Assembly: GCF_005871205.1 (NCBI RefSeq)
Contig: NZ_SWKM01000012.1
Span: 124,001-188,000 of the forward strand
From: Marinobacter alexandrii
Lineage (GTDB): Bacteria; Pseudomonadota; Gammaproteobacteria; Pseudomonadales; Oleiphilaceae
DNA length: 64,000 bases
Reading direction: 5' to 3'
Part shown: positions 25,065 to 34,113 of the stretch, piece by piece
Position numbering within the stretch: the first letter of the stretch is position 1
Layout: every line of letters starts with the position of its first letter
Notes under the pieces: generated by a model
Seen by the model: only the letters and a program-made list of their open reading frames with translations
What the model was told of the DNA's origin: nothing
Databases searched by the model: none
Translations under genes and position numbers: made by a program

Positions 25065-25952
25065 ATGGCGGATAACCAGAGCTACTACGTTCCGGAACAG
25101 AGCAAATGGCCGATCATTGCCACCGTCGGCCTGGGTTTAACCCTCTACGGGGTGGCATCGATCATGGTGAACAGCAAGCAGGGCGAGAGCACTGACGGCT
25201 CCTGGTTCCTGTTCATGATAGGTGCCGTGATTATGGCGTATATGCTGTTTGGCTGGTTCGGCAATGTCATCCAGGAAAGCCGGGCCGGGCTCTACAGTGA
25301 TCAGATGGATCGGTCCTTTCGCTGGGGCATGAGCTGGTTCATTTTCTCGGAAGTGATGTTCTTTGCCGCGTTCTTTGGCGCCCTGTTTTACGTTCGGGTG
25401 TTTGCCGTGCCCTGGCTGGGCGGTGAAGGTGACCGGGGCAGTTCGGCCATGCTTTGGGACGGCTTCCGGGCAGCCTGGCCACTGGTAGAAAACCCGAATC
25501 CTGAGGCTTTCCCCGGACCCAAAGAGGTCATCAGTGCCTGGGGCCTGCCCTTGGTTAATACCATATTGCTGGTGACCTCCTCATTTACCGTTACTATTGC
25601 CCACCATGCCTTGAAGGCTGGCAATCGAGCAAAAACCAAGCTCTGGCTCGGCCTGACCATCGCTCTTGCCCTGGTGTTCCTGTTTGTTCAGGGCTACGAG
25701 TACATCCACGCCTATCGCGATCTGGACTTAACTCTGGCATCTGGGATTTATGGCAGCACGTTCTTCATGCTTACGGGTTTCCACGGCGCCCACGTCCTGC
25801 TCGGCTCACTGATGCTCATCATCATGCTGCTACGCATCAACAAGGGTCATTTTACCGCTGAAAACCACTTTGGATTTGAAGCCGCAGCCTGGTATTGGCA
25901 CTTCGTGGACGTGGTCTGGTTGGGGTTGTTCATCTTCGTATACATCATCTGA
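25065..25952 (+). CDS. ctaE: Cytochrome c oxidase subunit III
   Basis: 295 residues with seven membrane helices and the family segments RWGMSWFIFSEVMFFAAFFGA, GFHGAHVLLG and AAWYWHFVDVVWLGLF. It stabilises the core oxidase. An insertion of about 30 residues between helices 3 and 4 (GGEGDRGSSAMLWDGF region) is typical of the gammaproteobacterial form. CGGAG precedes the ATG. The stop faces the stop of the DUF2909 gene six bases away. Confidence 0.97.
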   Translation: MADNQSYYVPEQSKWPIIATVGLGLTLYGVASIMVNSKQGESTDGSWFLFMIGAVIMAYMLFGWFGNVIQESRAGLYSDQMDRSFRWGMSWFIFSEVMFFAAFFGALFYVRVFAVPWLGGEGDRGSSAMLWDGFRAAWPLVENPNPEAFPGPKEVISAWGLPLVNTILLVTSSFTVTIAHHALKAGNRAKTKLWLGLTIALALVFLFVQGYEYIHAYRDLDLTLASGIYGSTFFMLTGFHGAHVLLGSLMLIIMLLRINKGHFTAENHFGFEAAAWYWHFVDVVWLGLFIFVYII

Positions 25953-25958
25953 CCAGGA

Positions 25959-26165
25959 TTAAAAGGGAGTCGGATTCAGGGTCAGGCTCCCTTGCCACAG
26001 TGCAATCAGAATAACCGCCAGGAGCAATATGCTAAGTGTGACGCGGACTGCCAGGGAGTTCACCACCCGATTGGTTTTACCGCCATCCTTGATCAGAAAA
26101 AACAGGCCACTGAACAGACTGACCACCACGGCCAACATTAATACAACGATTACGGCTTTTAACAT
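25959..26165 (-). CDS. DUF2909 twin-transmembrane protein
   Basis: 68 residues: two membrane helices (AVIVVLMLAVVVSLFSGLFFLI and VRVTLSILLLAVILIALW) joined by a short basic loop KDGGKTNRVVN. This matches the DUF2909 family found inside proteobacterial cytochrome oxidase clusters. It is the only gene of the cluster on the minus strand. I chose the ATG at 26165 because GGGAT precedes it and the family starts MLKA; a longer frame from 26234 has no support. A small assembly or stability factor is plausible, but unproven. Confidence 0.8.
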   Translation of the reverse strand: MLKAVIVVLMLAVVVSLFSGLFFLIKDGGKTNRVVNSLAVRVTLSILLLAVILIALWQGSLTLNPTPF

Positions 26166-26245
26166 GGAATATCCCGGTGCTGCACCAAAAATGAAAGGAT
26201 GGGCCGGTGGCATATACGCAACCCCAGAGATCACTATAGCAGAGC

Positions 26246-26983
26246 ATGTCTGATCCGCAGGGCAGAGCTCGTCACTGGCACTTCGACTGGCGGCTGATGC
26301 TGTTCACCGGGATTTTCCTGCCGCTGCTGATCGGTCTGGGGCTGTGGCAGCTGGACCGGGCCGGGCAAAAGCAGGCACAGCTGGAACAGTGGCAGCAGCA
26401 GGCGCTGGACCTGAGCTGGCCCGAGCTGGTCGGTCGGGGCCTGGATTCGGGACGGCCGGTGACGTTGACCGGGCGCTTCGGTGACTATAATTGGCTACTG
26501 GACAACCGCACCCGGGACGGTATGCCCGGCTATGAGGTCCTGACCCTGTTCTTTCCGTTGCAAGGCCCGCCCGTGGTGGTCAATCGGGGCTGGATTCAGG
26601 CGCCGCGGCACCGGGATGAGCTGCCAAGGGTGCCGTCGCCCGAGCGCGTGCTGGAGGTGTCCGGCCGCATCAGTGAGTATCCGGAACCGCCCGTGCTGAA
26701 TGATCAGATCCCGCCTGAAACCAGCTGGCCCCGGCGCGTGCAAAGCCTGCCCAGGGCGGTAGCGGCCGACGAAATTACCGACCTTCCCGAGGCCATCATC
26801 CGATTGGCCGACAGTGATCAGCCCGGTGCTTTCCGCGCCGATTGGGTGCCCGATCGGATGGGACCACAAACTCATTACGGGTACGCCACACAATGGTTTG
26901 CGTTGGCGCTCGCACTGGGTATATTGACGGTAGCTGCGAGCTACCGAAAGACAGGAGCCAATAATGACAACGACAATGGCTAA
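26246..26983 (+). CDS. SURF1 family oxidase assembly protein
   Basis: 245 residues with one membrane helix near each end and a periplasmic domain between. SURF1 signatures: LGLWQLDRAGQKQAQL after the first helix, NRTRDGMPGYEVLTLF, VVVNRGWIQAP, and HYGYATQWFALALALG in the last helix. SURF1 helps insert haem a into subunit I. The last 20 bases overlap the next gene. Confidence 0.93.
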   Translation: MSDPQGRARHWHFDWRLMLFTGIFLPLLIGLGLWQLDRAGQKQAQLEQWQQQALDLSWPELVGRGLDSGRPVTLTGRFGDYNWLLDNRTRDGMPGYEVLTLFFPLQGPPVVVNRGWIQAPRHRDELPRVPSPERVLEVSGRISEYPEPPVLNDQIPPETSWPRRVQSLPRAVAADEITDLPEAIIRLADSDQPGAFRADWVPDRMGPQTHYGYATQWFALALALGILTVAASYRKTGANNDNDNG

Positions 26984-27608
26984 CCAGGCATCCGACAACA
27001 ACAACGGACCCTCTCCCGAGCAGGTCCGGCGGGGTCGGCGTACCGCGATTCTGCTGTTTGCGATCGGGTTCGGCCCCATGGTGTTCGCCACCATCATGTT
27101 CTACACCGGCTGGCTGAATCCCGCCGGTCATACCAACAATGGCACCCTGATCCAGCCGGTGGTGTCGGTGCAAACCCTGAACCTTGAAACCGCATCGGGC
27201 AAGCCCCTGGCCGACCGGTTTGGCCCGGACGAGGTCGAGCCCGAGTGGTTGCTGCTGGTGGCCGCCGGCGAGTGCGCCAGTGAGTGCGAGAAACTGCTGT
27301 ACCTGGCACGACAGGTCAACATTGCCCTGGGCAAGAACGCCAACCGGGTGTCCCGTGCGGCGGTGTTGGGCAGTGTGCCGGCGGAGCTGGAAGCCCGCTG
27401 GCAGAAGGAATACAGTCTGATGGAACGGCTGGTTCCGGCACCCGGCACCACGCCAGACTGGCCCGAGGGCATTGATCCGCAGTCCCAGCCACGCATTCTT
27501 CTGGTCGACCCGTTTGGCAATCTGATGATGCACTACGGCTCCGACGATACCGGCAAAGAACTGCTCAAGGATCTCAAGCACCTGCTCAAGATTTCCCAGA
27601 TCGGATGA
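26964..27608 (+). CDS. Membrane-anchored thioredoxin-fold-like protein of the oxidase cluster
   Basis: 214 residues: a cytoplasmic N-terminus, one membrane helix (about 28–50) and a periplasmic domain. The domain resembles an SCO/thioredoxin fold (PEWLLLVAAGECASECEKLL, later RILLVDPFGNLMMHYGSDD). Two cysteines, in CASEC, have CxxxC spacing like SCO proteins. Relatives sit between SURF1 and ctaA genes in pseudomonads. A role in copper or thiol handling during CuA assembly is inferred. CAGGAG precedes the ATG. Confidence 0.75.
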   Translation: MTTTMANQASDNNNGPSPEQVRRGRRTAILLFAIGFGPMVFATIMFYTGWLNPAGHTNNGTLIQPVVSVQTLNLETASGKPLADRFGPDEVEPEWLLLVAAGECASECEKLLYLARQVNIALGKNANRVSRAAVLGSVPAELEARWQKEYSLMERLVPAPGTTPDWPEGIDPQSQPRILLVDPFGNLMMHYGSDDTGKELLKDLKHLLKISQIG

Positions 27609-27630
27609 CCGCACCGTGGAGGACTCGCGT

Positions 27631-28752
27631 GTGAATCAGCAGTCGTCAGCTTCCTCGCCCCAGGCCCGGCGCCTGTTTAACTGGGCCCTGTTTGCCACTC
27701 TGCTGGCAGTGGTGGTGATTATGCTCGGCGCCTGGACCCGACTGGTGCATGCCGGGCTGGGTTGCCCGGACTGGCCCGGTTGCTACGGTTTTCTCACCGT
27801 GCCCCAGAGCGAGTCCAGCATTGCCATCGCCAATGCCCGGTTCCCGGACACCCCGGTGGATGTGGAGAAAGGCTGGCCAGAAATGATCCATCGCTATGCC
27901 GCCGGCACCCTCGGCCTGGTGGTCTTTGGCCTGGCGGCCTATGCGGTTCGTCATCGTAAGCTCGGTGTCCCGGTCAAACTGCCGCTATTCATTGCCGGCT
28001 TTATTGTCCTGCAGGGTGCTTTCGGCATGTGGACCGTTACCCTCAAACTCTGGCCCCAGGTGGTCGCCATGCACCTCCTGGGCGGCTTCACCACCTTGAG
28101 TATGCTGGCCCTGCTCACCCTTCGGCTCCGACATCCCAAACCCAAACCCAAACCCAAACCCAAACCCAAACCCAAACCCCAGACCGCCGGTGCCGTGCTG
28201 CAAGGCTTCAGGCCCTGGCTCTATGGCGGCCTGCTGCTGGTGGTGATGCAGATCGCCCTTGGTGCCTGGACTGCCGCCAATTACGCCGCCGTGGCCTGCA
28301 CTGACCTGCCCACCTGTCAGGGCCAGTGGTGGCCGGAAGGCATGGATTTCCGGCACGGTTTTGATGTTACCCAGCAGGTGGGCCCCAATTATCTGGGCGG
28401 CCAGCTGACTGCCGACGGCCGGGTGGCCATTCATATGACTCACCGGGTGGGAGCAATGGTCGTACTCGGTTACTTCACTGTCCTGCTGGCGCTGATGTGG
28501 CGGCAACGGCAGGCATACGGCCTGACCCAGGCTATCGCTCTGGTGGCGCTGGCACTTGGCGCTCAGATCCTGCTCGGGCTGGCCAACGTGATCCTGAACA
28601 TTCCCCTGGCCATAGCCGTTGCCCACAACGCCATGGGCGCGGGGCTGCTGCTGACGGTGGTGCACCTGATCTGGCGCCACCATCGGTTACCAGAACTGAA
28701 CACCGCGAGTGCAACACACACAACAACAATTAACCGGGAGGTTACGGCATGA
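27631..28752 (+). CDS. ctaA: Haem A synthase (COX15/CtaA)
   Basis: 373 residues, eight membrane helices in two homologous four-helix halves. Haem-ligand histidines are in WTRLVHAGLGC, EMIHRYAAG, MHLLGGF and MTHRVGA. It oxidises the haem O methyl group to give haem A. The GTG at 27631 has GGAGG eight bases upstream; a GTG 15 bases earlier is less likely. The loop between the halves holds seven Pro-Lys dipeptides (residues 169–182) encoded by an exact CCCAAA array. The end overlaps ctaB as ATGA. Confidence 0.95.
   Translation: MNQQSSASSPQARRLFNWALFATLLAVVVIMLGAWTRLVHAGLGCPDWPGCYGFLTVPQSESSIAIANARFPDTPVDVEKGWPEMIHRYAAGTLGLVVFGLAAYAVRHRKLGVPVKLPLFIAGFIVLQGAFGMWTVTLKLWPQVVAMHLLGGFTTLSMLALLTLRLRHPKPKPKPKPKPKPKPQTAGAVLQGFRPWLYGGLLLVVMQIALGAWTAANYAAVACTDLPTCQGQWWPEGMDFRHGFDVTQQVGPNYLGGQLTADGRVAIHMTHRVGAMVVLGYFTVLLALMWRQRQAYGLTQAIALVALALGAQILLGLANVILNIPLAIAVAHNAMGAGLLLTVVHLIWRHHRLPELNTASATHTTTINREVTA
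28135..28176 (+). repeat. (CCCAAA)7 microsatellite inside ctaA
   Basis: Seven exact tandem copies of the hexamer CCCAAA, in frame as Pro-Lys, followed by CCCCAG. They lie in the loop joining the two four-helix halves of haem A synthase. Gain or loss of a unit would change the protein by two residues without a frameshift. Confidence 0.95.
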
Positions 28753-29660
28753 GTGAACGAGTGGACGCATTGCCGGCCCAGACAACTGCGAACGAATCCA
28801 TCACCTGGCGCGATTTCCTGGAGCTGACCAAGCCCAGAGTGGTAGCGCTGATGATCCTCACCTCGGTGATCGGCATGCTGCTGGCGGCACCCGGGGTTCC
28901 GGGCTGGGAGGTTTTGCTCTATGGCAACCTGGGCATAGCCCTGCTGGCCGGTGCCGCCGCGGTAGTGAACCATGTGGTGGACCAAAAGATCGATACCGTG
29001 ATGGCCCGCACCCGAAAACGCCCGGTGGCCACCGGCAAGATTGCCCCCGTAGACGCCCTGCTGTTCGCCACGCTGCTGGCCTGCGTGGGCATGGTGGTGT
29101 TGATGTGGCAGGTCAACGCCCTGACCGCCTGGCTGACCCTGGCCTCGCTGGTGGGCTACGCCGGGGTTTACACCCTGTTCCTCAAGCGCGCGACACCCCA
29201 GAACATCACCATCGGCGGTCTTGCCGGCGCCATGCCGCCCCTGCTGGGTTGGACGGCGGTCACCGGTCAGGTGGAAGGCCACGCCCTGCTGCTGGTGTTG
29301 ATCATTTTCGCCTGGACCCCGCCGCATTTCTGGGCCCTGGCGATTCACCGTAAGGAAGAATACGCCAAGGCCGGTATCCCGATGCTGCCGGTCACCCACG
29401 GCAACCACTACACCGAGCTGCACATCTTGCTGTACACCTTCATGCTGCTGGCAGTGAGTCTGCTGCCGTTTGTCACCGGCATGTCTGGCGGGATTTACCT
29501 GATCGGTGCCCTGGTCCTGGGCCTGCGGTTCCTGCACTATGCCATCCGCCTGTGGAAAGGTGACGATCGCCGGGTAGCGCTTAATACCTTCAAGTACTCG
29601 ATTACCTATCTGATGGCACTATTTGTGGTATTGCTGGTCGATCATTTTGTATTCTTCTAA
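28749..29660 (+). CDS. ctaB: Protohaem IX farnesyltransferase (haem O synthase)
   Basis: 303 residues, nine membrane helices, UbiA-type prenyltransferase. The first prenyl-diphosphate/metal motif is NHVVDQKIDTVMARTRKRPV, the second region follows at WTPPHFWALAI. It adds a farnesyl group to haem b, making the haem O used by the upstream CtaA. The name cyoE is also in use. GGGAGG precedes the start, and the ATG overlaps the ctaA stop. Confidence 0.96.
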   Translation: MSERVDALPAQTTANESITWRDFLELTKPRVVALMILTSVIGMLLAAPGVPGWEVLLYGNLGIALLAGAAAVVNHVVDQKIDTVMARTRKRPVATGKIAPVDALLFATLLACVGMVVLMWQVNALTAWLTLASLVGYAGVYTLFLKRATPQNITIGGLAGAMPPLLGWTAVTGQVEGHALLLVLIIFAWTPPHFWALAIHRKEEYAKAGIPMLPVTHGNHYTELHILLYTFMLLAVSLLPFVTGMSGGIYLIGALVLGLRFLHYAIRLWKGDDRRVALNTFKYSITYLMALFVVLLVDHFVFF

Positions 29661-29679
29661 CGCAGGCGTTGTGCCTGCG
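29661..29679. terminator. Short hairpin directly after ctaB
   Basis: CGCAGGC-gttgt-GCCTGCG begins at the base after the ctaB stop codon: seven perfect pairs with a five-base loop and no T-run. It may be a 3' end hairpin. The larger hairpin repeat A3 follows four bases later. Confidence 0.45.
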
Positions 29680-29682
29680 CAC

Positions 29683-29777
29683 GCGGGAAGCGCCATCCGA
29701 AACACGCTGTAAATACGTCCGTGTACGCTCGGCTCCGCCATCCATGGCTCCGCACGGTTTCGGATGGCGCTTCCCGC
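29683..29777. repeat. Intergenic hairpin repeat, family A, copy 3 (inverted)
   Basis: Perfect 21-base arms at 29683–29703 and 29757–29777, around a 53-base core. Read on the minus strand the core begins CGTGCGGAGCCATGGATGG, matching copies A1 and A2 for about 25 bases and then more loosely. Arm sequence differs from A1 and A2 apart from GGGAAG and the AAAC border. It fills the gap between ctaB and the SCO gene. Confidence 0.82.
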
Positions 29778-29808
29778 CTGCTTTTCTGACTTCGGTATTG
29801 GAACCCTG

Positions 29809-30474
29809 ATGAACAGCCCTATTCGCCTGACACTGTTTCTGCTTCTGCTCCTGGTTATTCTGATCTTTGGACTGGTGATCGGGCGTCAGGTCTATATGGT
29901 CGGCGGCCAGGAGCCTGAGCCGGCGCCGGTCTTGGCCGAGCTGAATACCTACGTCTATGACCAGCCCCGGGAGCTGGTGGAGTTCACCCTCACTAATGAA
30001 CAGGGCGAAACGGTCACCCGGGAAAGCCTACGGGGCCGCTGGACCTTTGCCTTTGTGGGCTACACCAATTGCCCGGACATCTGCCCGGCGGCCATGGCCA
30101 ACCTGCGCCGGACTGATCAGCTGCTGTCACCCGAACTGCCGCAACCGGACTACCTGCTGGTCACTGCCGACCCGGACCACGACACTCCGGACAAGCTGAA
30201 GGCCTACACCGACTTCTTCGGGGACAACTTCCACGGCCTGACCGGCGATCTGGATACTCTGCGTTCTTTGGCCAAGAGCCTGAATGCGGTGTTCATTCAC
30301 CGCGATGTGGATGGCGAGCTGTTGGTGGACCACAGTGGCCACTTCGCGCTGCTGAACCCCGATGGCAAGTTGGCCGCGGTGCTGCAGCCGCCGCATAAGC
30401 CGGAGGATCTGGCTGAGGCTTTTGAGCGGATTTATGAGTGGGCTCGGGAGAATCGGGAGCGGTTGTCGTCCTGA
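29809..30474 (+). CDS. SCO1/SenC family copper chaperone
   Basis: 221 residues: one N-terminal membrane helix (LTLFLLLLLVILIFGLVIG) and a periplasmic thioredoxin fold. The copper motif CPDIC is at C88 and C92, and the third ligand is the histidine in DHSGHFALLNPDG. SCO proteins deliver copper to the CuA site of subunit II. I took the ATG at 29809, where the family's leader helix begins; the frame upstream of it runs into repeat A3. It closes the oxidase cluster. Confidence 0.93.
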   Translation: MNSPIRLTLFLLLLLVILIFGLVIGRQVYMVGGQEPEPAPVLAELNTYVYDQPRELVEFTLTNEQGETVTRESLRGRWTFAFVGYTNCPDICPAAMANLRRTDQLLSPELPQPDYLLVTADPDHDTPDKLKAYTDFFGDNFHGLTGDLDTLRSLAKSLNAVFIHRDVDGELLVDHSGHFALLNPDGKLAAVLQPPHKPEDLAEAFERIYEWARENRERLSS

Positions 30475-30507
30475 TTTTTTTAGGACTGGTTGGGTACGGG
30501 ATTGATC

Positions 30508-30590
30508 GGGGTGGCGGGGTATTTTTCCTTGGAAATGGAACTCGCTGCGCTCAGGCATCCATTTCTGGCGGAAAAATACCCCACCACCCC
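30508..30590. repeat. Intergenic hairpin repeat, family B, copy 3
   Basis: 21-base arms with one mismatch (GGGGTGGcGGGGTATTTTTCC at the left end) surround the inner GAAATGG/CCATTTC stem and the core AACTCGCTGCGCTCAGGCAT, one base different from copy B1. It lies 33 bases after the SCO stop and before hrpB, both on the plus strand. Confidence 0.8.
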
Positions 30591-30643
30591 TCTCTAGCTG
30601 ACAATACCGATATCGTTGACAAAAAAGACTACCGAGCTACTTA

Positions 30644-33154
30644 ATGCTCCCGATCGATGAAATCCTTCCGGAACTCAAGAAAACCCTGGAACAGTCCGCC
30701 ACCTTGCTGCTGCAGGCGCCGCCGGGTGCCGGTAAGACTACGCGAGTGCCGCTGGCGTTATTGGATGCGCCCTGGCGGGATGACAAGACTATTCTGATGC
30801 TGGAACCGCGGCGGCTGGCGGCTCGGTCGGCGGCTCGGTTTATGGCCAAGCAGCTGGGCGAGAAGCCGGGGCAGACGGTTGGGTATCGGACCCGGCTGGA
30901 TACCAAGGTGTCTTCGGCCACCCGGATTGAGGTGGTGACTGAGGGTATTCTGACCCGGTTGATTCAGGCCGATCCGATGCTCGAAGACTACGCCGCGGTG
31001 CTGTTCGATGAATTCCATGAGCGTTCGTTGCAGGCGGATCTGGGGCTGGCACTGGTGCGGGAATCCCAGCAGGCACTTCGGGAGGATCTGCGGGTGTTGG
31101 TGATGTCGGCGACACTGGATACCGGGCCCATTGCCCGGGTGCTTGGTGAGGTGCCGGTGCTGCGCAGCGAAGGTCGGGCGTTTCCGGTGGAGGTGCTGTA
31201 CCGGCCGGCGCCGGCTCAGGCCCGCCGGGTGTGGATGGCTGATCGGGTGGTTGCGGTTATTCACGAGGCGCTGCAGGACCAACCCGGTTCGGTGCTGGTG
31301 TTTCTGCCCGGTGCTGGGGAGATTCGTCGGGTCGCTCAGCAATTGCGGGGTGCGGTCCCGGACGATGTGGTGGTAACGCCGTTGTTCGGCAACCTGAAGT
31401 CGGACGAGCAGGATCGGGCCATTGCCCCTGCCATGCCGGGTCAGCGCAAGGTGGTGTTGGCGACCGCCATTGCTGAGACCAGTCTGACCATTGAGGGCGT
31501 GCGGGTAGTAATCGACAGCGGTCAGCAGCGCCGGGCGGTGTTCGATGCTAACAGCGGCATGACCCGGCTCATTACCGGTCGGGTGTCCAAGGCTTCGGCG
31601 GAGCAGCGTAAGGGGCGAGCCGGTCGGGTTGAACCGGGTGTCTGTTACCGGCTCTGGAGTGAGGCCGAGCAGTTTGGGCTGGCCGATTTTACCCCGCCGG
31701 AAATTCAGGAAGCGGATCTGGCGCCGCTGGTGCTGGAGCTGGCCCAATGGGGCGCGCGTTCACCGGATCAGGTGGCCTGGATCGATACGCCGCCCCAGGC
31801 GCACTGGCACCAGGCCGTGGCGTTGTTGCAGTGGCTGGATATGCTGGCCCCCGACGGTGCCATCACCGAGCATGGCAAGGCGGCCCGGGAGCTGGGGGTG
31901 CACCCGCGCCTTGCGCACATGGTGTTGCGGGGCCGGGCCCAGGGGTTGGGTGGCTTGGCGGCCGATTTGGCTGCATTGCTGGGGGATCGGGATCTGTTGG
32001 GCCCCGGCGCCGGTGCGGATTTGCACGAGCGGGTTCGGCTGCTGCACGGCGAGCGTGGACATGGCAGTGTCGATCCGGCGCGACTGCAGTCGGTTCGTCA
32101 GGCCGCCAAGCGCCTCGATGGCAGCGTCGGTCGCTCCCAAAAGCCACCAACCGAGTCCGAAGTCGGGCGCTTGCTGGCCCAGGCCTACCCGGACCGGATT
32201 GGCCGGCGTCGGGCGGGTCAGGTGCCCCGGTATCAGCTCAGTAATGGCAAAGGTGCCAGCCTGCGGGAAGACGACGCACTCGCCCGTCATGATTGGCTGG
32301 TGGCGGCGGAGCTCGATGGCCAGTCCCGGGAAGCCACAATTTATCTGGCTGCACCCGTCGACCTGGCGGATCTGGAGCAGGATCTTGTTAGCCACATCCA
32401 TGAGGCTGAGGAAGCGGTCTGGGACGATAAACGCGGCACGGTGATTGCGCGTCGGGTCCGTAAACTGGGAGAGCTGGTGCTGGCGGAACAGGCGCTGCCG
32501 CAACCGGACCCGGCATTGATCCAGCAGGGCTTGCTCAATGCCGTGCGGCAGAAAGGTCTGGCCAGCCTGCCCTGGTCCAAGTCGGCCCGGCAGTGGCAGG
32601 CGCGGGTGCAGATGTTGGCGAATACAGGGTCCGGTGATTGGCCCGATGTCAGTGATGCCGCTTTGCTGACCAGTCTGGGATCCTGGCTTGCCCCTTTCCT
32701 GCCCGGGCTGAAGCGCTGGTCCGACCTGCAGGGCCTGAATCTGCAGCAGGCGTTGCAAAGCCTGTTGGATTACAGCCAGCAACAGCAGCTGGAGGAGCTG
32801 GCTCCGAAGGCGTTGACCATACCCACCGGTCAGTCGGTTGCGCTGGATTACACCACCGGCAATGGCCCGGTCCTGGCCGCCAAGCTCCAGGCCCTGTTTG
32901 GCTGGTCCGAAACCCCAAGACTGGCCGATGGCCAGGTGCCGGTGGTGATTCACCTGCTGTCACCGGCCCAGAGACCACTGGCAGTCACCGCCGACCTGGC
33001 CAGTTTCTGGCGCAATGCCTACCCGGAAGTGCGCAAGGACATGCGAGGCCGCTACCCGAAACACCCCTGGCCGGAGGATCCGTTCACTGCGGAGGCGCAA
33101 CGGGGTACTAAAAAGGCTATGGAAAAGGATACGAAAAAACGCCCTGTTCGCTGA
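30644..33154 (+). CDS. hrpB: ATP-dependent RNA helicase HrpB
   Basis: 836 residues, a normal length for HrpB. Walker A is APPGAGKT (about residues 25–32), the DExH box is DEFH (122–125), the SAT motif is in VMSATLD, and motif VI is QRKGRAGRVEPG. An HA2 domain and the HrpB C-terminal domain follow. It is a cytoplasmic DEAH-box helicase of poorly defined role. The ribosome site before the ATG is weak. The 3' end overlaps the convergent eIF-2B-like gene by 38 bases. Confidence 0.95.
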   Translation: MLPIDEILPELKKTLEQSATLLLQAPPGAGKTTRVPLALLDAPWRDDKTILMLEPRRLAARSAARFMAKQLGEKPGQTVGYRTRLDTKVSSATRIEVVTEGILTRLIQADPMLEDYAAVLFDEFHERSLQADLGLALVRESQQALREDLRVLVMSATLDTGPIARVLGEVPVLRSEGRAFPVEVLYRPAPAQARRVWMADRVVAVIHEALQDQPGSVLVFLPGAGEIRRVAQQLRGAVPDDVVVTPLFGNLKSDEQDRAIAPAMPGQRKVVLATAIAETSLTIEGVRVVIDSGQQRRAVFDANSGMTRLITGRVSKASAEQRKGRAGRVEPGVCYRLWSEAEQFGLADFTPPEIQEADLAPLVLELAQWGARSPDQVAWIDTPPQAHWHQAVALLQWLDMLAPDGAITEHGKAARELGVHPRLAHMVLRGRAQGLGGLAADLAALLGDRDLLGPGAGADLHERVRLLHGERGHGSVDPARLQSVRQAAKRLDGSVGRSQKPPTESEVGRLLAQAYPDRIGRRRAGQVPRYQLSNGKGASLREDDALARHDWLVAAELDGQSREATIYLAAPVDLADLEQDLVSHIHEAEEAVWDDKRGTVIARRVRKLGELVLAEQALPQPDPALIQQGLLNAVRQKGLASLPWSKSARQWQARVQMLANTGSGDWPDVSDAALLTSLGSWLAPFLPGLKRWSDLQGLNLQQALQSLLDYSQQQQLEELAPKALTIPTGQSVALDYTTGNGPVLAAKLQALFGWSETPRLADGQVPVVIHLLSPAQRPLAVTADLASFWRNAYPEVRKDMRGRYPKHPWPEDPFTAEAQRGTKKAMEKDTKKRPVR

Positions 33155-33968
33155 TCCGGCCGGTCACCAGGTGTTGTGGGATGGTCTCAAAGTAGAGATT
33201 GCGCACCGTGATCCATTGCCCTTTGGGTGCCCCGAGTTGCTGTGCTGGCAGCTCTTCCAGAATCACCCGGTCGCTGCTCTCAGTGCTGTCCCGGAAACTG
33301 TCGGCCAAGACCCAGAACGGCACGCTGCGTTCCCTGGCTGCCAAAGCCAGCAGCCGAGTACCACTCTTGTTGACGAAATGACCATCGGTCAGCCAGCTGT
33401 CGCAACCGGTCAGTACCAGATCCGCGGTGGCTACGAACACGCCCATCTGGGCATCGGTGATCAGGGTCACTGGCACACCCAGCTTATTAAGCAGGTTGGC
33501 GAGTTGATGCCCTTCATGGCCCGGACTGCTCTGGGTGCAGATCACTGAGAACCCGACATGTTCTTCCATCAAGCGCTGGAACAACCGCTCCAGCACCGAG
33601 CTGGCGCTGTGGGTCATGATGACTGCGCCTTCGGGGATCTGACTGCGGGCATGGTTTATAAGGGCGTCAGTGGCGTCGGTCAGCTCCCGGTACACCGCTT
33701 CAATCGCTGCCACCGGCTCACCGTCTTTCGCCTGTAACCGCTCCTGGACCCGGATCATCGCGCTGGCGATGACCACCATGCTCGGTCGTGCGTCCCGAAG
33801 TTTGTTCACCAGATCGGTCAGCAGTGCAGGTTTGGGACGTTGGAGGCGGACATAATCTGCCAGGTTACGCAGGGTTTTCAGAGCCAGCTCGGTAGCGCCC
33901 GATTGATGATCGGCATGGAGCGTATCAAGCAGCGCTTGGGCAGGAGAGTCGAGTCTGGCCATGGTCAC
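33117..33968 (-). CDS. eIF-2B alpha-like / sugar-phosphate isomerase family protein
   Basis: 283 residues. The fold of eIF-2B alpha/beta/delta, methylthioribose-1-phosphate isomerase and ribose-1,5-bisphosphate isomerase is recognisable from GAVIMTHSASSVLERLF, CTQSSPGHEGHQLA, and VLTGCDSWLTDGHFVNKSGT. Bacteria lack eIF-2B, so an aldose-ketose isomerase or nucleotide-linked role is more likely. The catalytic cysteine of the isomerases is not clearly present: CTQSSPGHEG replaces the usual ESRP stretch. The start is GTG at 33968 or ATG at 33962; neither has a strong ribosome site. Confidence 0.75.
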   Translation of the reverse strand: MTMARLDSPAQALLDTLHADHQSGATELALKTLRNLADYVRLQRPKPALLTDLVNKLRDARPSMVVIASAMIRVQERLQAKDGEPVAAIEAVYRELTDATDALINHARSQIPEGAVIMTHSASSVLERLFQRLMEEHVGFSVICTQSSPGHEGHQLANLLNKLGVPVTLITDAQMGVFVATADLVLTGCDSWLTDGHFVNKSGTRLLALAARERSVPFWVLADSFRDSTESSDRVILEELPAQQLGAPKGQWITVRNLYFETIPQHLVTGRISEQGVFSYPFP

Positions 33969-34113
33969 GGTCCGTGGTGGCTATACACAAAGCGTAGCAG
34001 GCTAAGGCCAAATCGCGACGATTGCCGGGCTCGGCTGAAGCGGTGATAAAACGCTTGCCAGCCGGACCGGACTGGATAAAATGTGCTCACTTTTCTACCG
34101 TGCGGCGGTAACC

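Noticed and set aside
28135..28176. CCCAAA array as a telomere-like or CRISPR-like repeat
   Set aside because: It lies in frame inside ctaA, has no spacers and encodes Pro-Lys; it is a coding microsatellite.
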